From an uncultured Bacteroidota bacterium (GTDB lineage: Bacteria; Bacteroidota; Bacteroidia; Chitinophagales; Chitinophagaceae), in contig CAILUU010000016.1 of the NCBI GenBank assembly GCA_903837525.1, positions 62,001 through 126,000 on the forward strand: a stretch of DNA of 64,000 nucleotides. Reading direction: 5' to 3'. The notes under the pieces were generated by a model that was given only the letters and a program-made list of their open reading frames with translations, was not told where the DNA came from and did not search any database. Below are positions 56,265-63,785 of the stretch, in pieces (the stretch's first letter is position 1; each line of letters opens with the position of its first letter). Both the position numbers and the translations under genes were made by a program.

Positions 56265-57428
56265 ATGAAATTTAAATTATTAGTACTCTTGTTAATTTTC
56301 AACGTTCAACTTTCAATTTGCAACTATTGCACAGCACAAGATACATCCCGGCTTCGCATATCACTACTCACTTGCACACCTGGGGCAGAGTTATACTCAA
56401 CCTTTGGGCATAGTGCATTTAGAATGGTTGATAGTAACAGTGTAAATGATATAGTTTATAACTACGGTACATTTAATTTTGATGATGATAATTTTTTAAT
56501 AAAATTTATACGAGGTAAACTACAATATTATATTTCTACCGAAGATTTTTCTGATTTTAAGGCAGCTTATCAATCCGAAAATAGAGGCATTACAGAACAG
56601 GTATTAAAAATGTCAGCCATAGAAAAAATTAGCATTAAACGTTTCTTACTCAACAACCTTAAAGAAGAAAATAAGTATTATAAATACGATTTTATATTAG
56701 ACAATTGCACCACTCGATTAAAAGATATTTTAAAACAACACCACGATAGTAGTTTTACAAAAACTACCGTAATGCCCGTTGGCACTACGTTTAGAAATGC
56801 TATACACATCTATTTAAACAATAATAAACAATTTTGGAGTAAACTAGGTATAGATATTTTACTAGGTAGCCCAATGGATAAAAAAATGAGTATTGAAGAG
56901 CAAGAGTTTTTACCTGATAATTTAATGTATAGCCTTGATAGTAATAAACAACAGATGATTTTATCTTCTCAAAATTTATACCCACTACCCAACACAACTA
57001 TAAGCAAGCCAATTTTTACTCCACTAATAATTTTAGGCTTGGTACTTATTTTTATTATAGGGTTAGGCTTTATAAAGAATGGATTTGTACAAACTGCTTT
57101 AAATGGTTTATTTGGTTTATTCTTTTTTTTGTTAGGGCTACTAGGTTTTATTTTACTTTTTATGTGGCACTTTACCGACCATGCTACTTGTAAAAATAAT
57201 TTTAATTTATTATGGGCAATACCCTCGCATCTGATTGTTTCTTTCTTTATAAATAGTAAAAAAAGTTGGGTAAAAAAATATTTACGTATCAACTTGTTAC
57301 TACAGTCCTTACTATTACTAAGTTGGTTTTTTTTACCCCAACAAATGAATGATGCATTACTACCAGTGGTGTTTTTATCAATGTACATAAGTTATAAAAA
57401 AGCAGTATTAACAGATTATACCAATTAA
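56265..57428 (+). CDS. DUF4105 membrane-anchored protein
   Basis: This 387-aa protein has a signal peptide (about 1-24, ending YCTAQ), a periplasmic DUF4105 domain (about 28-180) and four C-terminal transmembrane helices (about 243-385). In DUF4105 the conserved segments are LLTCTPGAELYSTFGHSAFR and FILDNCTTRLKDIL, a possible Cys/His hydrolase-like pair (H in FGHSAFR, C in DNCTT) similar to NlpC/P60-type folds. The function is unknown. The alpha/beta hydrolase gene starts 3 bases after its stop. The signal peptide is partly encoded by a dispersed repeat. Confidence 0.82.
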   Translation: MKFKLLVLLLIFNVQLSICNYCTAQDTSRLRISLLTCTPGAELYSTFGHSAFRMVDSNSVNDIVYNYGTFNFDDDNFLIKFIRGKLQYYISTEDFSDFKAAYQSENRGITEQVLKMSAIEKISIKRFLLNNLKEENKYYKYDFILDNCTTRLKDILKQHHDSSFTKTTVMPVGTTFRNAIHIYLNNNKQFWSKLGIDILLGSPMDKKMSIEEQEFLPDNLMYSLDSNKQQMILSSQNLYPLPNTTISKPIFTPLIILGLVLIFIIGLGFIKNGFVQTALNGLFGLFFFLLGLLGFILLFMWHFTDHATCKNNFNLLWAIPSHLIVSFFINSKKSWVKKYLRINLLLQSLLLLSWFFLPQQMNDALLPVVFLSMYISYKKAVLTDYTN

Positions 57429-57431
57429 AGT

Positions 57432-58247
57432 ATGTCGTACAAAAGTTTTGTATACCAATACTCTATAATCTTTTATCAAGTTATTGGTAAAGGCAAACCT
57501 GTATTATTAATACACGGCTTTGGTGAGGATAGTACTATTTGGGAAAATCAGGTAAATTTTCTAAAACACAACTACACCCTTATTATTCCAGATTTACCTG
57601 GCAGTGGTCAATCGCAATTAATTAGTGATATGAGTATTGAGGGAATGAGCGAAGTAATAAAAGAAATTATAGATATAGAGGTTTTAAAATTAAATTCTAA
57701 AAATCAAGTAACCCTTTTAGGCCACTCAATGGGAGGTTACATAACATTAGCCCTAATAGAAAAATACTCAACACTATTTTCATCGTTTGGACTAATACAT
57801 TCATCTGTTTTTGCAGATGATGAGAAAAAAAAAGCAGCTCGTAAAAAGTCTATTGAATTTATAAATACGAATGGTGCTTACGAGTTTTTAAAAACAAGTA
57901 TTCCTAATTTATTTTATAAAAGTAAAGAGGGGCTTAACCCTACCGTTGCTTACATGAATATATTAATTGAGGAAGGAAAAAAATTTAGTGCAGAGGCCTT
58001 AATAGCCTATTACAATGCCATGATTAATAGAGTAGATAAAACGAATGTTTTAAAAACATTTTGTAATCCTATACTTTTTATAATAGGTGAGCATGATTTG
58101 GCAATTCCTTTTAATCAAAGTATGCAGCAATGCCATTTACCACAACAGACACATGTAATTATATTACGTAATACAGCACACATGGGCATGTGGGAAGAAA
58201 CTGAAAAAACAAATAATACATTATCCGCTTTTTTATCAATTGCGTAA
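57432..58247 (+). CDS. Alpha/beta hydrolase
   Basis: This 271-aa cytoplasmic protein has the classical alpha/beta-hydrolase motifs: HGFGEDSTIW (oxyanion region), the nucleophile elbow GHSMGG with Ser99, a likely Asp in GEHDLAIP and the likely His in NTAHMGMWEE. It resembles general esterase or lipase-like enzymes of the BioH/MhpC type; the substrate is unknown. It starts 3 bases after the DUF4105 stop, so the two are translated from one mRNA, and it ends at a bidirectional terminator. Confidence 0.88.
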   Translation: MSYKSFVYQYSIIFYQVIGKGKPVLLIHGFGEDSTIWENQVNFLKHNYTLIIPDLPGSGQSQLISDMSIEGMSEVIKEIIDIEVLKLNSKNQVTLLGHSMGGYITLALIEKYSTLFSSFGLIHSSVFADDEKKKAARKKSIEFINTNGAYEFLKTSIPNLFYKSKEGLNPTVAYMNILIEEGKKFSAEALIAYYNAMINRVDKTNVLKTFCNPILFIIGEHDLAIPFNQSMQQCHLPQQTHVIILRNTAHMGMWEETEKTNNTLSAFLSIA

Positions 58248-58259
58248 ATGCTCATACAT

Positions 58260-58293
58260 AAAAAAATCCTTTCAAAAATGAAAGGATTTTTTT
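58260..58293. terminator. Bidirectional terminator
   Basis: AAAAATCCTTTCA / TGAAAGGATTTTT with a 4-base A loop, between the convergent hydrolase and RRM genes. Confidence 0.88.
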
Positions 58294-58315
58294 AATGCGA
58301 TTATATCAATTAATA

Positions 58316-58711
58316 TTAATAATCTCTATTATAACCACCGCCGCCACCGCTGCGATTTCCACCACCGCCGTAGCCACCGCCACCGCCGCGATTTCCACCA
58401 CCGCCGTAGCCACCGCCGCGATTTCCACCGCCGCCGCCGCCGAAGCTGCGTTTAGGACGATCACCTTCAGCACGAGGTTGTGATTCGTTAACGATTAATT
58501 TACGACCCTGTACTTCAGTTTCGTTTAATGCAGCGATTGCAGCTTTTGCAGCCTCATCGTCTTCCATTTCAACAAAACCAAAACCCTTACTACGGCCGTT
58601 CATTTTGTCTTTTAAAATTTTGCCACTAGTTACAGTACCAAATTCAGTAAATAATCCTGCTAAATCTTCATCAGTCATAGACCAACTCAAATTTCCAACA
58701 TAAATGTTCAT
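58316..58711 (-). CDS. RRM-domain RNA-binding protein with glycine-rich tail
   Basis: This 131-aa protein has one RRM (about 1-80; RNP2 IYVGNL, RNP1 SKGFGFVEM) and a glycine-rich RGG/GYGGGG tail (about 90-131). Such proteins are common in Bacteroidota and cyanobacteria, act as cold- or stress-related RNA chaperones, and may replace or add to Hfq/CspA functions. The tail is encoded by short tandem GGN repeats far richer in GC than the surroundings. A possible -7 box TATCTTTA (58836-58829, minus strand) implies a leader of about 110 bases. Confidence 0.92.
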   Translation of the reverse strand: MNIYVGNLSWSMTDEDLAGLFTEFGTVTSGKILKDKMNGRSKGFGFVEMEDDEAAKAAIAALNETEVQGRKLIVNESQPRAEGDRPKRSFGGGGGGNRGGGYGGGGNRGGGGGYGGGGNRSGGGGGYNRDY

Positions 58712-58972
58712 TGTAAAAACTTTTTTAATTAATAAAACCTAATGACTTAGTAACTACAATGAACTGAATTTGAACTTGAGAAAGCTATTATCAGCTAATA
58801 CGAAATACTAAAACCATTAATTACTTAGTAAAGATAGGTGTTTATGTATTATAATGGTAAAATTCTGTAGGTACATTTTTTAGCGGATAGTATCAGTAGC
58901 CAAATTTACAGAAAATTATAAAAACGGGGAAGAGCCTATATAACTGTTAAATCAGTTAGTAACGGAACACAA
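58712..58972 (-). other. Upstream region of the RRM gene with possible long leader
   Basis: This forms the bulk of a 314-base gap without genes. On the minus strand it holds a -7-like box (58836-58829) and an A/U-rich leader of about 110 bases before the RRM start. Two CTTAGTAA direct repeats (58745 and 58824 regions) are seen. The rest, towards rplI, shows nothing clear except the rplI terminator. Confidence 0.4.
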
Positions 58973-59004
58973 AAAAGCCTCAAATAATTCAATTTGAGGC
59001 TTTT
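58973..59004 (-). terminator. Terminator of rpsF-rpsR-rplI
   Basis: AAAAGCCTCAAAT / ATTTGAGGCTTTT with a 6-base loop and a U-tract on the minus strand, 22 bases after the rplI stop. Confidence 0.88.
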
Positions 59005-59025
59005 ACATATTTTATTTATATAAAA

Positions 59026-59472
59026 TTATTCGGATACAATTTCCATTTCAACTTCAATTTCGGTACCGTTACCAAAATCAATTTTTGCTTTGTATGTACC
59101 TAATTCTTTAACCTCATCTAAAATACTAATACGACGGCGATCAATTTCGTAGCCTTTTTGCTCCTTAATAGCTCTTGCTATTTGAACAGTAGTTACACTA
59201 CCAAATATTTTACCACTTGTACCTGTTTTAGCTCCAATTTTTAAAGCGCCATTGTTAAGTACTGCAATTACACTATTAAGTTCAGCTAATAATTTAGCTT
59301 CTTTTTTAGCTTGTTGCTTTTTTCTTTCTTCCATCATTTTTACATTAGAAGGACTAGCCTCTACTGCAAATTTTTGAGGAATTAAGTAGTTACGACCATA
59401 ACCATTCTTTACGGTTATTAATTCGTTTGTACCACCTAAATTGTTTACATCTTGTATTAATATTACCTGCAT
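59026..59472 (-). CDS. rplI: 50S ribosomal protein L9
   Basis: This 148-aa protein has the typical two-lobe form: an N-terminal 23S rRNA-binding lobe (MQVILIQDVNNLGGTNEL, GYGRNYLIPQKFA), a long connecting helix (about 40-75) and a C-terminal lobe (GKIFGSVTTVQIARAI, IDFGNGTEIE). It is the last gene of the rpsF-rpsR-rplI operon; a 123-base gap filled with dispersed repeats separates it from rpsR. Confidence 0.97.
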   Translation of the reverse strand: MQVILIQDVNNLGGTNELITVKNGYGRNYLIPQKFAVEASPSNVKMMEERKKQQAKKEAKLLAELNSVIAVLNNGALKIGAKTGTSGKIFGSVTTVQIARAIKEQKGYEIDRRRISILDEVKELGTYKAKIDFGNGTEIEVEMEIVSE

Positions 59473-59486
59473 AGTTTTGCATTTTT

Positions 59487-59594
59487 ACCCAACTCTTCGA
59501 CAAGCTCAGAGTTTTCTCCGCCTGTTGGCAGATTAGGGTGGTTAAGAAAATATTTTCAATCTCCTCCTTTTCCCCTTCAGGGGGTTGAGGGGTT
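59487..59594. repeat. Composite of dispersed repeats between rpsR and rplI
   Basis: Contains CTCTTCGACAAGCTCAGAG (59490-59508), a GCCTGTTGGCAGATTAGG piece (59520-59537) and CCCCTTCAGGGGGTTGAGGGG (about 59573-59593). The first is also found as an inverted pair at 61790-61868. It lies inside the ribosomal operon, so it is transcribed. Confidence 0.6.
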
Positions 59595-59595
59595 T

Positions 59596-59859
59596 TTATT
59601 TTAATAAATCTGTAACGTAAGGTAAAATTGCCATTTGACGGGCTTTTTTTACTGCCGCACCTACCTTACGTTGAAACTTTAAAGAGTTTCCTGTAATACG
59701 GCGGGGTAATAATCTACCTTGTTCGTTAATAAATTTTTTCAAAAATTCGGCATCCTTATAATCAATATAATGAATACCCATTTTTTTAAAGCGGCAATAC
59801 TTCTTTGGTCTTGCTTCGGCTTTAATTGCTGTCAAATACTTTATTTCGTTTTTTGCCAT
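59596..59859 (-). CDS. rpsR: 30S ribosomal protein S18
   Basis: This 87-aa basic protein pairs with S6 on the 16S rRNA platform. Typical segments: [28 protein letters not shown] and [11 protein letters not shown]. It follows rpsF with a 3-base gap, so the two are translationally linked. Confidence 0.97.
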   Translation of the reverse strand: MAKNEIKYLTAIKAEARPKKYCRFKKMGIHYIDYKDAEFLKKFINEQGRLLPRRITGNSLKFQRKVGAAVKKARQMAILPYVTDLLK

Positions 59860-59862
59860 AAC

Positions 59863-60219
59863 TTATGCCTCCGCTTTTTCAGTGTTAGAAGATTTTACGC
59901 CACCTCTCTTTCTATTATTGTAAAGAACGGCGTATTTGTCCAATACAGTAAACATGTAACGCATCTGCGATTCGTCACGTAAAAGCTGAGTTTTCAACTT
60001 TTCATTGAAGCTGGTTGGCGCTGTATACTCCATTACCCAATATAAACCGGTGGTTTTTTTGGCAATAGGATAGGCCAGTGATTTTAATCCCCAAGGATTT
60101 GTGTTTGTTACTTCACCTCCGTTATCTTTAACTAAGGCTTCGTATCTTTTCTGAGCGGCTTTAAAATCTTCCTCAGACAACACAGGGGTAAAAATCACCA
60201 TCAATTCGTAATTGTTCAT
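59863..60219 (-). CDS. rpsF: 30S ribosomal protein S6
   Basis: This 118-aa protein has an alpha/beta sandwich with NYELMVIFTPVLSEED at the start and GLKSLAYPIAKKTTGLYW in the middle, typical of S6. The C-terminus is slightly extended and basic. It is the first gene of the rpsF-rpsR-rplI operon, with a good promoter (60302-60331) and a leader of about 80 bases with a palindrome that could be the S6:S18 autoregulatory site. Confidence 0.97.
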   Translation of the reverse strand: MNNYELMVIFTPVLSEEDFKAAQKRYEALVKDNGGEVTNTNPWGLKSLAYPIAKKTTGLYWVMEYTAPTSFNEKLKTQLLRDESQMRYMFTVLDKYAVLYNNRKRGGVKSSNTEKAEA

Positions 60220-60239
60220 TTCCCTTGTTTTTTGTTTTT

Positions 60240-60255
60240 ATTCGCCGTGGCGAAT
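60240..60255 (-). promoter_or_regulatory. Palindrome in the rpsF leader
   Basis: ATTCGCC / GGCGAAT perfect 7+7 inverted repeat, about 20 bases before the rpsF start. In many bacteria the rpsF leader binds the S6:S18 complex for feedback control. This hairpin is a candidate, not a proven match. Confidence 0.4.
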
Positions 60256-60301
60256 GAAAAACAGTTATAAATATTGTTTATTCCGTTTTTTTAACGGGCA
60301 G

Positions 60302-60331
60302 CAAAGGTAAGGGTTTTATGGTAAAAGTCAA
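60302..60331 (-). promoter_or_regulatory. Promoter of rpsF-rpsR-rplI
   Basis: On the minus strand: TTG (60331-60329), 19-base spacer, TACCTTTG (60309-60302). This has the same boxes and spacing as the fusA promoter. Confidence 0.72.
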
Positions 60332-60475
60332 TGCCTTTTTAGGGAAATAGTTAGAAGTTAAACTTGGCAGTTGACAACAAAGTATAAGGCAATCAGTATT
60401 GTAAAGTTACAGCTACTAACAAAAGGCTAAATATTAGCTACTTAAAAACTGTAAATTTGCATTTCAATCCAACAA

Positions 60476-61663
60476 ATGTCTAAAAACGAACGAATTATCC
60501 TTTTTTTACTAGCCGCATTAAATTTTACCAATATTTTAGACTTTATGATAATGATGCCCTTAGGCAATTATCTTATGCCCTATTTTAACATCACACCTCA
60601 ACAGTTTAGTTTGTTAGTAGCTAGCTATACACTAAGTGCTAGTATTTCAGGCTTTTGTGCTGCTTTTTTTGTGGATGGTTTCGATAGAAAAAAAGTGCTT
60701 CTTTTTGCCTATATAGGCTTTTTAGTGGCGACTTTTGCTTGCGGCTTTGCACCAACATATATTTTTCTTTTATTGGCAAGGGTTGTGGCTGGGTTATTTG
60801 GGGGCTTAATTGGTGCTCAAGTAATTTCTATAGTATCCGATTTATTTACGTACGAACGAAGAGGTAGGGCTATGGGTGCAATAATGTCTTCGTTTGCAGT
60901 AGCCTCAACTGTTGGCATTCCTTTAGCATTATACTTAGCAAATTTAATTAGTTGGCATGCGCCTTTTATTTTTATAGCTGGTTTTGGTTTACTACTAATA
61001 CCTTTTTTAATAAAATTCATCCCTGCTATGAATCAGCATTTGGCAACTGTAAAACAAAAGCCAAAAATAAATACAGACAGTTTTTTTGCAGTATTTAAAG
61101 ATAAACATCAATACCAAGCATTAATTTTTTCAGGAATGATGATGTTTGCACATTTTATTATTGTCCCTTTTATCAATCCGTATATGGAGTTTAATTTAGG
61201 TTACAGTAAAAAACTTACCCCATTAATTTATTTAGTTGGTGGCATTGCTGCATTTTTTTCGGCAAATTATTTAGGCAGATTATCAGATAAGATTGGTAAG
61301 CTAAAAATATTTACCCTTTGCTTATTATTTTCGTTACCGATGATGTTTCTAATAACAAATTTATTTACCATTCCCTATTGGATTGTATTGGTGCTTTTTG
61401 GTTTATGGTTTACCGTAGCAACAGGCAGAGGTGTAACAGCTCAAGCTATGGTTAGCAACGTTGTAAAACCAGAGCATAGGGGGAGTTTTCAAAGCTTTAA
61501 TAGTAGTATGCAGCAATTAGGCAGTGGTTTAGCAGCTTTAGTTTCAGGCTTTATCATTACTAAAAATGCTGATGAAAGCATAGCAAATTATCCATGGCTT
61601 GGGTACATTGGTATAATAGCAATGATTGTTACGTTGTTTATTGCAAGAAAAAATTTTAAATAA
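60476..61663 (+). CDS. MFS transporter (drug/arabinose efflux type)
   Basis: This 395-aa protein has about 12 transmembrane helices and the MFS signatures: FVDGFDRKKVLLFAY after helix 2 (D-x-x-x-R-K/R) and YERRGRAMGAI in the first half; LGRLSDKIGKLK in the second. LDFMIMMPLGNYLMP near the start is typical of the DHA1/AraJ-like group, which exports drugs or sugars. The substrate is unknown. A -7 box TAAATTTG lies at 60452-60459, so the leader is short. Confidence 0.88.
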   Translation: MSKNERIILFLLAALNFTNILDFMIMMPLGNYLMPYFNITPQQFSLLVASYTLSASISGFCAAFFVDGFDRKKVLLFAYIGFLVATFACGFAPTYIFLLLARVVAGLFGGLIGAQVISIVSDLFTYERRGRAMGAIMSSFAVASTVGIPLALYLANLISWHAPFIFIAGFGLLLIPFLIKFIPAMNQHLATVKQKPKINTDSFFAVFKDKHQYQALIFSGMMMFAHFIIVPFINPYMEFNLGYSKKLTPLIYLVGGIAAFFSANYLGRLSDKIGKLKIFTLCLLFSLPMMFLITNLFTIPYWIVLVLFGLWFTVATGRGVTAQAMVSNVVKPEHRGSFQSFNSSMQQLGSGLAALVSGFIITKNADESIANYPWLGYIGIIAMIVTLFIARKNFK

Positions 61664-61789
61664 ATAGTTGGCAATAAATAAAATAAGCTGCCCCATTCTT
61701 GCCTGCGATAATTTATAGTGCTTATTTTCCCTTTAGTGGCGGAGGGGTTTATACCAATTTGACTTTAAAAATACATTAATAAAAATTAT

Positions 61790-61868
61790 CAGGTTGAGCT
61801 TGTCGAAACCGGTGCTAGTATCAAAATAGCTATTTTTATTATTGAACCCGACTTCGACAAGCTCAGGC
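61790..61868. repeat. Inverted pair of GAGCTTGTCGAA / TTCGACAAGCTC repeats
   Basis: TGAGCTTGTCGAA (61795-61807) and TTCGACAAGCTCA (61853-61865) are exact reverse complements about 45 bases apart. The same word occurs at 59493-59507. It lies after the MFS gene and before the convergent M14 peptidase remnant. Confidence 0.7.
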
Positions 61869-61891
61869 TGACAGTGTTTGTCTAAACGGTA

Positions 61892-62164
61892 TTACTTCAC
61901 TAACCTATAAACAGGATATCTATTATGCACAGGCTCGTAATACATCGAATTTTTATAAATAAAATCTAACTGGGCTGATGCGTCACCAGCAAATTTTTCA
62001 TCCAATTTTTTCTTAGCTTCTAATTTTATTTTTAAAGCAGGATTATTTTTTAAAACTTCAGCTGCTAAGTCATCCCATCTATAATCGCTATAGCCTTCTT
62101 TTTGTTGAAGTATTCCATCAAAAAAATTCCAAGCAAAAAAAACTATCATCACCCGTTGGCTCAA
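61892..62164 (-). pseudogene. C-terminal part of the M14 peptidase, out of frame
   Basis: This reading frame continues the M14 peptidase after the 8-T run at 62142-62135 on the minus strand. Removing one T makes the upstream frame read D-S-F-F-A-W-N-F-F-D-G-I-L, joining the two parts into one protein of about 570 residues. The first residues from the ATG at 62164 overlap the upstream gene in another frame and are not real. The visible part (after the shift, about 82 residues) is a helical C-terminal tail ending RYPVYRLVK. The repeat-rich gap follows. Confidence 0.75.
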
Positions 62165-63614
62165 GCATTTCTAATAAATACCTATTGGCTCGTTGGTTTA
62201 AGTAAATAATATAATCACCTTTTAAAAATTTTATTTTTTGGGTAGATGAGTAAGTTTTTACACTCGTGTTTTTATGATGCTTTTCATATGGCCTTGGATA
62301 ACTTTTATAGTCTTCAATTTTGTACCCCTCAACTTCAATTGTAGTGTCGGCATTAAATTGCTGCATAGCAACATTATTTAATTTTAATAAATCTACTACG
62401 CTACTCCACCCTTGCGGAATAATGTATGCTTTTGGTGCAACAATAAAATTACTTGGGTTAAAAACATTTAAAAATTTTACTTGCTGTGTAAATGGTTTTG
62501 TTCTATCGTAATACATTCTTTGTAAACCAGTAGCATCGCTAGGTTTAAAGGCTTGTTCATAACCTTTAAATGTTATCAACTTATTTTTTGAAGTATCTAC
62601 TGTCCACATTAACGGAAAGCGAATGTTATTTTTTGCCATTTTTTTTTCTTCCTCTCTTGCAGCAATAAGCTCATTTGCCTTTATAGCTGATTTTTCAATA
62701 ACGGTTTGCATAAAAGCAAAAGTGCTCAACACTCTATCTTTAAAAGCCTTTAGCATATGAGTTTCTGGCACAAAACCTATTGTTTGAAAAAGGGCTGCAT
62801 AGCCAGATGAATACCTTGGCGGATCATAAAACATTTCCATACCCTTTGCAGGACTTGCCGTTTCAAAATTTACATACGGAATCATATCCCATTTTTTTTC
62901 TACCATTCCAGCATATAATTGTGGCTCAAAATTTTCTTTTAAAAACTGTCCTAGTTTACTTCCTAATTTGTCGTACTGTGTAGTAAGCAGCGTCATCGTA
63001 TGCTGATAATCGGCCCCATCACTTACATGATTATCAATTAAAATATCAGGATCTAGCAAATGAAAGAGTTGAGCAAATGCTTTGGCATCTTTACTATCGC
63101 ATTTGGTAAAATCTCTATTTAAATCTAAGTTTTGTGCGTTACCTCTAAAGCCATATTCTAAAGGCCCATTCTGATTGGCACGGCTTGTTCTTCCCCTATT
63201 TAAACATCCCCCAATATTATACACAGGTATAAAAGCTAAGGCAACATTTTTTGGTAAGCTAATTTTTTTTGTAGCAATATCTCTTGCCAATAACATACTA
63301 GCATCAATGCCATCAGGCTCTCCTGGGTGTATGCCGTTATTAATTAAAATAACTACTTTATTCTGTTTATGCCATTGTACAGCATCAAACTTTCCATCAG
63401 CACTTATCAATACTAAATGCAATGGATAACCAGCATCCGTCATCCCCATTTCTTGTACAAATACTTCGGTATATTTTCTATCTAAATTTTTATACCAATC
63501 AATAGCTTCAAAATAAGTAGCACTTTCCAACCCATTACTTTTTTCAAAAGCACATTGTTGGGCTTGGGTTGTTTGGCAAAATGCAAAAGCAAGAAGGATA
63601 ACTATTTTTCTCAT
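62118..63614 (-). CDS. M14-like zinc carboxypeptidase, exported, truncated by a frameshift
   Basis: This 498-aa frame has a signal peptide (1-19, ending TQAQ) and an M14 carboxypeptidase-like domain. Zinc ligands are H96 and E99 in GIHPGEPDG and a histidine in LIDNHVSDGADYQH; a likely catalytic glutamate is in GFVPETHML. Proteins of this family continue for about 80 more residues, which are found in another frame at 61892-62137. The break is in a run of eight Ts (62142-62135), where seven are expected. It may be a sequencing error, a real pseudogene, or a gene rescued by slippage. The catalytic domain itself is intact. Confidence 0.85.
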   Translation of the reverse strand: MRKIVILLAFAFCQTTQAQQCAFEKSNGLESATYFEAIDWYKNLDRKYTEVFVQEMGMTDAGYPLHLVLISADGKFDAVQWHKQNKVVILINNGIHPGEPDGIDASMLLARDIATKKISLPKNVALAFIPVYNIGGCLNRGRTSRANQNGPLEYGFRGNAQNLDLNRDFTKCDSKDAKAFAQLFHLLDPDILIDNHVSDGADYQHTMTLLTTQYDKLGSKLGQFLKENFEPQLYAGMVEKKWDMIPYVNFETASPAKGMEMFYDPPRYSSGYAALFQTIGFVPETHMLKAFKDRVLSTFAFMQTVIEKSAIKANELIAAREEEKKMAKNNIRFPLMWTVDTSKNKLITFKGYEQAFKPSDATGLQRMYYDRTKPFTQQVKFLNVFNPSNFIVAPKAYIIPQGWSSVVDLLKLNNVAMQQFNADTTIEVEGYKIEDYKSYPRPYEKHHKNTSVKTYSSTQKIKFLKGDYIIYLNQRANRYLLEMLEPTGDDSFFCLEFF

Positions 63615-63619
63615 AAATT

Positions 63620-63700
63620 TTTTTGAGTCACAGATGAAACGGATTAAAACAGATAAGCACAGAAAAATCTGTGCTTATCAAAAATAGTATAAAAATCAGT
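63620..63700. repeat. Dispersed CACAGAT-type repeat with hairpin
   Basis: CACAGATGAAACGGATTAAA (63629-63648) is followed by a 12+12 hairpin, GATAAGCACAGA / TCTGTGCTTATC (63652-63663 / 63668-63679). Such CACAGAT/ACAGAT strings are typical intergenic repeats of the phylum. Confidence 0.55.
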
Positions 63701-63785
63701 CTAAATTTTTTCTTTAAGTTCTATTCATGTTCCATCAAAACAATCATATTAAATCATCAACATCATAAATATCAGCGTTCCATCT

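Noticed and set aside
58295-58483. Open frame on the + strand rich in Ala/Thr
   Set aside because: It is the antisense of the glycine-rich tail of the RRM gene; its low complexity is a mirror of the GGN repeats.
62164-62164. Independent 90-aa gene at 61892-62164
   Set aside because: Its N-terminal part overlaps the M14 peptidase in another frame, and its remaining sequence is the missing M14 C-terminus.
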